From: Maylandia zebra
Taxonomy: Eukaryota > Chordata > Actinopteri > Cichliformes > Cichlidae
Direction: 5' to 3'
Length of the DNA stretch: 64,000 nucleotides
Assembly: GCF_041146795.1 (NCBI RefSeq)
Contig: NC_135187.1
Span: forward strand, 24,971,056-25,035,055
Shown here: positions 56,741 through 64,000 of the stretch, one piece after another
Layout: the number at the start of each line of letters is the position of its first letter
How positions within the stretch are numbered: position 1 is the first letter of the stretch
Translations under genes and position numbers: made by a program
Notes under the pieces: model-generated
What the model was told of the DNA's origin: nothing
The model's input: only the letters and a program-made list of their open reading frames with translations
Database searches by the model: none

Positions 56741-57868
56741 TCATACATAATGCTTTTGTTTTGAGTGTCCCTTATGAGCACCGTTAGTAGTTTTTCCCGT
56801 GTGGTGTGCATGTTTCTTATAATGGACTCTAGGGGAATGTGTCTTTCTCATAGCACCCATACAGTTCACATAACTGGGAAGCGCGTCGCTCCCAGCATCT
56901 CCAGTTCCCCAGTTCACCTCTATGGGCATGTCCCCGTAGCGCTCACAGGGGTTTGGACAGCGTGGAGCCTCACTCTGCACGGCGAGCTCAATATGGCTCC
57001 CTGCTTTATAAGCCTGTGATGCCTCCGTTTGGAGTTCTGGAGTCTTTTGTCGCACCGGTTCCCGCTCGGGCCGAGGTAGGTAGTCCTGTTGCTGGCGTTT
57101 TTCCAGGCGGTAGGCGATGGCAAGCTGGAGCAGATGGAGGAGCTCGAGGAGGTTTAGTAACAGGGAGATGGCAGCAATCACCTGAGTATAGATGGTGAAA
57201 ATAGTCTTTTCTGTGGGTCGAGACACAAAGCAGTCCACCGTGTGGGGACAAGGGTACTTTTTACACTCAAACTTTGGTGCAATGAAGAAGCCATCGTAAA
57301 GGAACCAAAGCCCAACAATAAAGCCGACCTCTAAGAGGACTTTCAATAAGATGCTGAATGCGTATGCTCCCAGCAGCCTGCCTTTCAGTTTGGGCACCTC
57401 GGGAGACTTCTCTAGCCTTCTGCCTTTCATGCCACTCTTTTCTTTCTCTGTCTCTTCATTTTTTGTGATATTGCCTCTTTCTGTGTGAACTAGCCCATTT
57501 TTTCTTCCACCAGCACCTCCTTCTTCAGCTTGCTTCTCATCATCTTTTCTCCTGTCCTTCCCAGCCCTTATAGCCACATATCCAAAGTAAAAGATGGTCG
57601 GCGTGGAGACGAAGATGACCTGGAGGACAAAGTAGCGGAAGTGGGATATAGGGAAGGCTTTATCGTAGCAAACAGCAGTGCAGCCAGGCTGGATGGTATT
57701 GCAAACAAAGTCTGCTTGCTCGTCATCCCAGGCAGACTCAGCAGCAGTTCCCAGTACCAGCATGCGAAACAGAAAGAGTACGGTAAGCCAGACCCGGCCA
57801 ATAGCTGTTGAATACTCCTGGCCCTCCTCCAGCAGGTGCTCCAGGAAGGACCAGTCAGCTCTGGACAT
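56741..57868 (-). CDS. gja4: Alpha-type connexin, Cx39.4 / gja4-like (single coding exon)
   Basis: 375 aa with no intron in the coding part. The N-terminus MSRADWSFLEHLLEEGQEYS has two residues more than the usual MGDW start, as in zebrafish Cx39.4. Membrane segments are about 24-44, 79-100, 166-192 and 225-247. Loop 1 cysteines are C56, C63, C67 and loop 2 cysteines C202, C207, C213. Arg78 matches the conserved Arg of this family. The charged intracellular loop (about 101-165) and the tail ending KQKHYV fit alpha connexins; human GJA4 ends KKQYV. In zebrafish Cx39.4 (luchs) works in pigment-cell coupling; GJA4 in mammals is endothelial. An acceptor CCATGTTAG at 57878 shows a 5' UTR intron. 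It shares strand with none of its neighbours. Confidence 0.93.
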   Translation of the reverse strand: MSRADWSFLEHLLEEGQEYSTAIGRVWLTVLFLFRMLVLGTAAESAWDDEQADFVCNTIQPGCTAVCYDKAFPISHFRYFVLQVIFVSTPTIFYFGYVAIRAGKDRRKDDEKQAEEGGAGGRKNGLVHTERGNITKNEETEKEKSGMKGRRLEKSPEVPKLKGRLLGAYAFSILLKVLLEVGFIVGLWFLYDGFFIAPKFECKKYPCPHTVDCFVSRPTEKTIFTIYTQVIAAISLLLNLLELLHLLQLAIAYRLEKRQQQDYLPRPEREPVRQKTPELQTEASQAYKAGSHIELAVQSEAPRCPNPCERYGDMPIEVNWGTGDAGSDALPSYVNCMGAMRKTHSPRVHYKKHAHHTGKTTNGAHKGHSKQKHYV

Positions 57869-57877
57869 CCTCTGCTC

Positions 57878-59563
57878 CTAACATGGAGACAACAGGTCAT
57901 TAAAGTTACCCACAAAAGGTGCATATGTTTTGGTAGGATTTTGTAGCATATATAAGTAATAACCTATCACAATCTACACCTTTTTCACCTCAAACTCTAA
58001 TCTCAAGTGAAAGCTGTTCAGTCAGGTAGCATGGACCCATTAAACTTGTCTACAGGTCTAGTTTTTAATATGGGTCATATGGCCTCGTTTTCTTGACTGC
58101 TCAGTCGCTAAACAGGCTGAACCATTGTTACACTTAATCACGTACCTGGCACATTGTTATTACCATTACAAAATTGTTAGTGCTTTTCAAAACTCATAGC
58201 CAGAGCATAAACATTTAATCACACCTATAAGCAGCAAATGAGCTAAGTTTCTCCAACCTTTTCAGCATAATGGTGTCTCTATTTGCTGAGGAACGTATAT
58301 CTGGCTGAAGCCCCCCTATTAGTTCTTCCATGAGCTCACACTCTTGTTAAGGTGGGGCCCCAACTCCTCATCATGGAGACGTGAAAAAGTGAGCCCCCCA
58401 CTAAAATGAACTAAAACAAAAACATATGCTGCCAAAGTTAGCTTTTAGAATGAATGGGAAGGGGTGTACACTTTGTCTGTTCGCAGCAAACCGGGGTGAA
58501 CAAGTCCAAATGAAGCAACGTTTACATAATGCAGGCACAAAGAATATATTCTATTCTGGGCCGGATGAATCAGTTCATTTATGCACACTTTAATTATACA
58601 GTTTAATTGATTTCATTTTAAAAAATAAAATGTGGTCAGTAATGGAAATGGAAGCCGTGGAAATCGTTAACGAGAAATGACACAGTCGGTGGCTTGTCGG
58701 GAAACTCAGCGCGCGCGTGCGCGCGCGCGCGCACACACACAACTGAATAAACATCCTGTGTGAGTGAGTTCAGGCTCTGCTGTGACACTTGTCTATTTGT
58801 TTATTCTATTAATATTTGTCTGTTATTTTCTCCCCCGTGAGAAGGAAAAACGTCTCAGACAGGGAAACTAAAAACTCTTCTGACAGCACGAGGAGTTTCA
58901 ATGAACTGTCAGGGATACTGGCCCCAGCTGAACAGGCACAGAAATCGCTAACTTGACTGATCCTCTTTCGGGGGTATTGTCTCGAGGATGGCTGTTATCT
59001 CTACAAAACATACCACAGAATATCAGCAGACTAGTTGGAGGTCACTGTAGGAGATGGGAAAAGCATAGCATTGAGTTGATAAAGCAGACCATCCATATTA
59101 AGTATCAAAGCAACAACACAAAAGAAAAAAATAATCAACAAGTCAAATTAAGGTGAAGCAGGTCTCCCTTTTAAAGTAGTTTTAAAGCCGCCCGGCTTAT
59201 TACTGTCCGACTTTATCAACACAGAAGGAAAAGAATAAGAAGCAGACTCGTTGTAAGATCTACCAAAGTTCAAGAACAACTTTAACAAGCCATCAAAAAG
59301 AATAAATTCTCCATTGAAAATAGATTTTATTCTAGGACTAGCCTATCATCCATCTCTGAAAAGATGGTTTTAAGGTTTCAGCCCAAGTGTAAATCGCTTT
59401 AAAAATATTACTAAGTTAATATTAATTACAAAAAAAGGAATCCAATAAATAAAAATATGTCAAACAACGTAGAGTATAATTCGGTCACTGACAACTAATC
59501 AGAACTGTATAGAGTGTATATGCCCGCCTTTTTTTTTTTTTTTTTCACGGAAAACCTTCTCAC
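57878..59563 (-). other. gja4: Probable 5' UTR intron of gja4
   Basis: Between the acceptor at 57878 and a donor AAAG|GTGAGA at 59563 on the minus strand. It contains a GC/CA alternating tract (58709-58740). No coding sequence. Confidence 0.45.
58709..58740 (+). repeat. Alternating GC/AC tract
   Basis: 32 bases of strict purine-pyrimidine alternation, GCGCGCGTGCGCGCGCGCGC followed by ACAC. This sequence class readily adopts Z-DNA. Confidence 0.9.
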
Positions 59564-59870
59564 CTTTCTCTCTCTAGAAGCCGGGTTTGTCTCCTTACAG
59601 CCTCACGGGTCCCAGCAAACAGTGCGTCTTTAATGTCACCTCCGCTCTATCCAGTAGTGGACTGCACTGCTGCTCCGGTCGGGTTATGTTTTGCCTTCTT
59701 TAAAAAGAATCGATGTAATCGGAAAAAGTGGGGAGAACTTTCCCATGCTTGCTCAAACCGGCCCTCCCTCAGGAACTTGGTCCAGGAAATGGGATGGATG
59801 AACTCACAGCGGTTCTGGTTAACTGCGCTCTGGTCTTAGCTTTGTTTAAAGACCGCAGATTTGCATTAAT
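59564..59870 (-). promoter_or_regulatory. gja4: Candidate first exon and promoter of gja4
   Basis: On the minus strand the stretch ends in GAGAGAAAG|GTGAGAAGG, a good donor. An octamer ATGCAAAT lies at about 59852-59859. GC content rises locally compared with the AT-rich surroundings. The position about 1.7 kb upstream of the coding exon is normal for connexins. Transcription is inferred. Confidence 0.4.
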
Positions 59871-62800
59871 TGCATGGGAATGTCGCCTGCCTTCGGCAAT
59901 TTAAAGGTTAGAGGTGCAAGAGTTTGGGGGAAAAGTAATAGTATGGCCTTTGTAGAGAAGGGAGTGACAAAAAATGTTTTAACGCGTTGCTGTGGAGTAC
60001 AAATGAACATAAATAAACGTATTTTGTAAGTCGATCACTTTGTGCACATTATTGGGGCAGACTGAGTTATAATTGTTTTTCTAGCGTATAAAAACGAATA
60101 ACCATCAATTAATAAGCATTTTAAATACCAGTGACGTTTATCTGATTTCGCTCCTAAGAGTGCAGGATAAACCATCTATATCTGTCCATATCTGTGCAGC
60201 CTTATGAACCTTATATTCTCGCCTACTGTGATTGTTGATAGTAGACTCCTGTAATTTTACATCATGCCACATAATGGCGCCAGTCCCCTTATTTCCAAGA
60301 AGCAAATCTCTTCAATAAAGGCCCGTAATTGGCTGTAATGTGAATATTGTTTAACTTACGTAAATCGGTTTTTGACTGAATTCCATCTTTATTTATAACT
60401 TCCTGTTTTTTTTTAAATTTGTTTGAATCCCTAAGGGCTTGTATTTTGTTATCATCATTCTATAATTTAAATTTTTAAAAGAATTTACTTTGTATTGTGT
60501 ATAGCTGTGTGTGTACACGTGACTTATTAAGGTACCATCTAATCTAGAATAAGTCGCATTGCTGTACTGCTTTGCTGCACAGCACATGAGGACAAACTCT
60601 TGCTGCAAAAGAGTTTGTCTTCTTGTTGTGCTTCTTGGAAGTCTGCAGTCAGACCATGTATGCTTTTACTTCTTTTTTTTCATTCAAGGCCCAGACAATA
60701 GGCTAGTTGAGCACAGGTTTGGTTGCAGATGTTTGGCTATAGTCAATGTATATGATATAAATCACATATTCTATCCCTATTTAAGATCGGAATAATACAA
60801 AACCTTGAGGTCATAGACTGAATTAAGAAAAAAACCCTTTCTTTTTTTAGACTACGAATACAGACTGCAAAAGAAGATGCTGAATGTTTAATTGAATATG
60901 TTAAACCACTTCTGTGAGAATTAAACCCTTCTCAAGTCACCAAGAATTTAAAATAGTGATTCCTTTTAAGTGAAAATTTTACTCACAATTACACAAAAAA
61001 CAGCCTTGTTAGTCACAACGCTGTACAACACCAGATTGCGTGTCACAACATAGTCTGTCCCAGTTGAGCCACTTATCACCAGTGCACTTATAACTGTCTG
61101 ATGGCACACTCGGGCCAATTAAAGCTTTCCCTGAAAAATCATCTCCTCTCAACCGCTCGAAATCATCACTGTGCTATTGTAAAGTGTCAGTATGTAGATT
61201 TTGAGAAGAATTAGGAGGCTGGGTTCATCACACCGGCTGCTGCACAAAGCGGACCAGGATAGAAAGCCCAGTAAATTGACAGTGAATCACTCTGACAGAT
61301 CATCGTCTTGCTCTTTTCTTTGGTCATTACATCTGCAGATGAATGGCGAGGAGAGAAGTGAGGACACCCGACAGAGAGTAATAGAACTGTTTCCATTCAG
61401 GAGATGCACTATGTCTTCCTGTGTTCAGTGTGTTCTTCCCTACCTGTACAGTTATCAATGAAACTAATTGCCTGCCTCAACTTCAATCAATTCCTCACTG
61501 CTGGATACATTTTATCATTCGCTATTGTATTTTATGAGTGATTCGGTCCTGAGTGTGCATCGGCTAGCTCAATAATGCAGATATGAATATAGAGTGGGAG
61601 AAGTAATTCAAAGAACATCCCATTATGAGTTTTGGTGGGGGACGAGAGAGAAGGATTTTGAGGTTCTCTTTGTTGGCTTGCATCTGGTAAAACTACAAGG
61701 CTTAAACGATACAGACAGGTGTATTCCCGCAGGTTAAAATGAAGCAACAATGCCCTCATCCATTCACTTGACAGCTTCAGTCCCCTTAGAAAAAAAAGAA
61801 AGTAGTGACAGCAAACAAATCATGGCTATGTTTGTGTGCTTTTCTTCTTTAACATTAATAAATAAAGGACGGGGTGCTAAATCACCCTCATCTTGCTTTG
61901 CTAAATGATTAACTGCAAACACTGCCTGCAGTAAAACAAGCCACAACACCTCATATCCGATTGCTCTTTACCTTCTGACACAGTTCGCTGAGGTAAAAAA
62001 CTATTTTTTACAAAAACTAAAGACATGCTGATCTTTCCAGCGTTTTCATCTACACTGAAAAAGTCCTAACAGTTATGTTGTGACATTACTGTGCAGATAA
62101 TCCTTTTCTCTAATGGATATGAGACTTTGGTGGTCCCCGACTGTTTCTGCAATCAGCGGTAGGTCAGAATTTTCACTTATCCAGTAAAATATCTCAAAAG
62201 CAACCCTGAAACTTGCTGACATGCCAATTTTTAAGTTCACAGATAAAATATATCTGACATTTTGTCTGGTTCCATCATTATGTCAGAATTTCCATTTCTC
62301 CAATATACCCACCCCCACCCAACCCCGACTCCCGATATGTGTGGTAAGAGCAATACTATGAGTTCTGGACTGCAGTTTCTCGATTGGTTGCTTGAGGCTG
62401 GTGAGTGAATGAATTGATCTCTACGAGTAATGAGATGCATTTAACAGATTTGTAGCCTGGTGCAAAAACCTCTGTGCATAGTTTCTCCCTTTTGAAATAA
62501 CTTTGTAATTTTGGATTCTTTGGGTTTTGTTAAGGTTTGACAAGGCTTTTGATACAGGCAGGGGTAACTGACAACCATCTGGTGAATCTCACAGTGTTTG
62601 CTCTGCAGGTGCCTTTTAAATAAATTACATGACAAACAGCATGACCTGCTGTGTGGTATGGCCTGTCTAAGCTTTTGCTCTGGTATTTGTGAATGAAATT
62701 CTAATATTTTATTGGTCTGCCTTTTGCACCAGTAAGCAGGTAGCTGTATCTATGCATTGCACCCATAAGGCTTATGGGCCAGTTTGCTGACCACCCGCTT

Positions 62801-63429
62801 GTCTAAATTTGGTCACATCTGGCTCCACAACTCAAGGCTATAGGAGTATAAGGCCATGTCCATCATCTATATACAGTTTATAGTTAGTCCTAACTAGCAT
62901 ATGAAAAACTGCTAAAAACTCTAAACTAACACAATGAGCATTTTACTTTATGTTATTGTAGCTGTGATGTTTTTTTGATGCCAGTATTATCTCATTACGT
63001 TCTCACGAAGATGCTAGGACAGCTGCTGAAAGCTCATTCTTGTTCATTATGTTGTTTTATCAGCACTATTTTTGCTCATGTGCCCACCTGCTTTCATCTT
63101 TTTTCAACACTGATTAATACATTTATGTGGGCCTTCATTTGCGGTGATTTACACTCTTGGATTTCTTGTTTTTGTTTTAACACTTTAAAGCCTGAACTGT
63201 GAAAAAATTGCTAAAATAATTCTCTTTTAAAAAACTGGAGTGTTTATTGAACCATCTTACAATTAAAAAAAGAAATTAACTAACAATTTGCGCAATTTTT
63301 GCTACATTTGGCATTTTTGTGCAATTTTAATGTTTATTGTATACAAAGCAAACACTCAGAGATTGCACCTTCCCCCTGAAGGGCAAGGGCAATTCAAAAG
63401 ATATTGATATTTTATGGTGTTTTTATTAA
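59871..63429. other. Intergenic upstream of gja4
   Basis: No gene or clear mobile element is recognised. Short open frames here lack any recognisable domain and any splice context. The region may hold gja4 regulatory DNA, but nothing in the sequence proves it. Confidence 0.5.
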
Positions 63430-63752
63430 ATAATAATAATAATAATGGATTGCATTTATATAGTGCTTTTCAAGACCCTCAAAGTGCTTTACGATTCCAC
63501 AATTCATTCACTCTCACATTCACACACTGGTGGAGGCAAGCTACAGTTGTAGCCACAGCTGCCCTGGGGCAGACTGACAGAAGCGAGGCTGCCATATCGA
63601 TCCATCGGCCCCTCTGGCCATCACCAGTAGGCGGTAGGTGAAGTGTCTTGCTCAAGGACACAACGACCGAGACTGTCCAAGCCAGGGCTCGAACCGGCAA
63701 CCTTGCGATCACAAGATGAACTGACAACTCTTGAGCCACGATTGCCTCTAAA
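63430..63752 (-). repeat. tRNA-derived SINE (V-SINE-like)
   Basis: On the minus strand the 5' head has an A-box-like TGGCTCAAGAG and a B-box GGTTCGAGCC spaced as in a tRNA. Then comes the central block TGTGTCCTTGAGCAAGACAC, found in V-SINE-type elements. The LINE-like tail GAAAAGCACTATATAAATGC follows, with (ATT)n at 63430-63445. It is a retroposed short element, not a functional tRNA gene. Confidence 0.75.
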
Positions 63753-64000
63753 ATGTGCTGATGTCAGCATTGTTAATGTGGAAATCTGGTGTAGTATAAT
63801 CATTTTTATTTGTAACTTTGATGCCATATAATTTTGTACAAACAAAGAAAGTGCTTATGTCCCCCACTGACTAATACATTGCTTTAAAGTTAGGAAATAC
63901 ACCAATAGAAATTAAAGCTTTTTCCTGATTCATGTGACCTTGACCTTTGCCCTATGACCTTGAAGTATTACCTACTGAAATGGTATATTTTATTATCTTT
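63753..64000. other. Non-genic end of window
   Basis: AT-rich sequence without recognisable features. Near 63940-63965 two short TGACCTTG-type direct motifs occur. Confidence 0.4.

Noticed and set aside
63640-63752. Possible tRNA gene on the minus strand
   Set aside because: A- and B-box-like motifs are present, but the sequence continues into a SINE body and LINE-like tail and does not close a cloverleaf.

Overview
The window is nuclear DNA of a ray-finned (teleost) fish. It has spliced vertebrate genes with GT-AG introns and long AT-rich spacers. Its mobile elements are typical of fish: Tc1, hAT, CACTA/EnSpm, piggyBac MITEs, DIRS, Ty3/gypsy, L2- and Rex-type LINEs and a tRNA-derived SINE. 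I cannot name the species. No CRISPR array, phage or bacterial-type gene is visible.

Layout. 1-8.7 kb is almost entirely mobile DNA: the end of one Tc1-like element, an intact Tc1-like element with a full-length 340-aa transposase (1435-3037), and a decayed minus-strand DIRS element (RNase H at 4.2-5.0 kb, gag at 8.0-8.6 kb) with a Ty3/gypsy fragment inserted in it. 8.7-24.1 kb and 27.2-37.4 kb are two copies of one tandem duplication. Each carries a beta-type connexin gene (gjb3/gjb4-like, two coding exons plus a 5' noncoding exon), followed by the promoter and first exon of pef1 (peflin). Only the second unit is joined to the remaining pef1 exons (38.4-43.7 kb). smim12 follows at 46.7-48.7 kb on the plus strand. 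An alpha-type connexin (gja4 / Cx39.4-like) lies on the minus strand at 56.7-57.9 kb. The grouping gjb-gjb-gja4-smim12 matches the human 1p34 cluster GJB5-GJB4-GJB3-GJA4-SMIM12.

Main discovery. An 8,066-bp CACTA/EnSpm transposon (13453-21518) with a 2-bp CA target duplication sits inside the last coding exon of the first connexin copy. The other copy preserves the empty site. The insertion removes the connexin's original C-terminal tail, whose codons survive intact on the far side of the element at 21519-21566. The new tail of about 19 residues and the stop codon come from the transposon's own terminal repeat. The transposon carries two minus-strand genes: a zinc-finger CACTA-type transposase with one in-frame amber codon, and a four-exon 530-aa PB1-like accessory protein with no visible damage, of the kind labelled SAMD3-like in fish annotations.

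The two connexin copies seem to be diverging differently. Copy 1 has the swapped tail. Copy 2 keeps the tail but has Ser at position 75, which is nearly always Arg in connexins. The pef1 first exon in unit 1 has lost its ATG (now ACG) and has no downstream exons of its own nearby. Later insertions differ between the units: CACTA and a 1-kb hAT element in unit 1, and a hAT carrying a Tc1 that carries a solo LTR in unit 2. These date the duplication as older than them, while a shared L2 remnant predates it.
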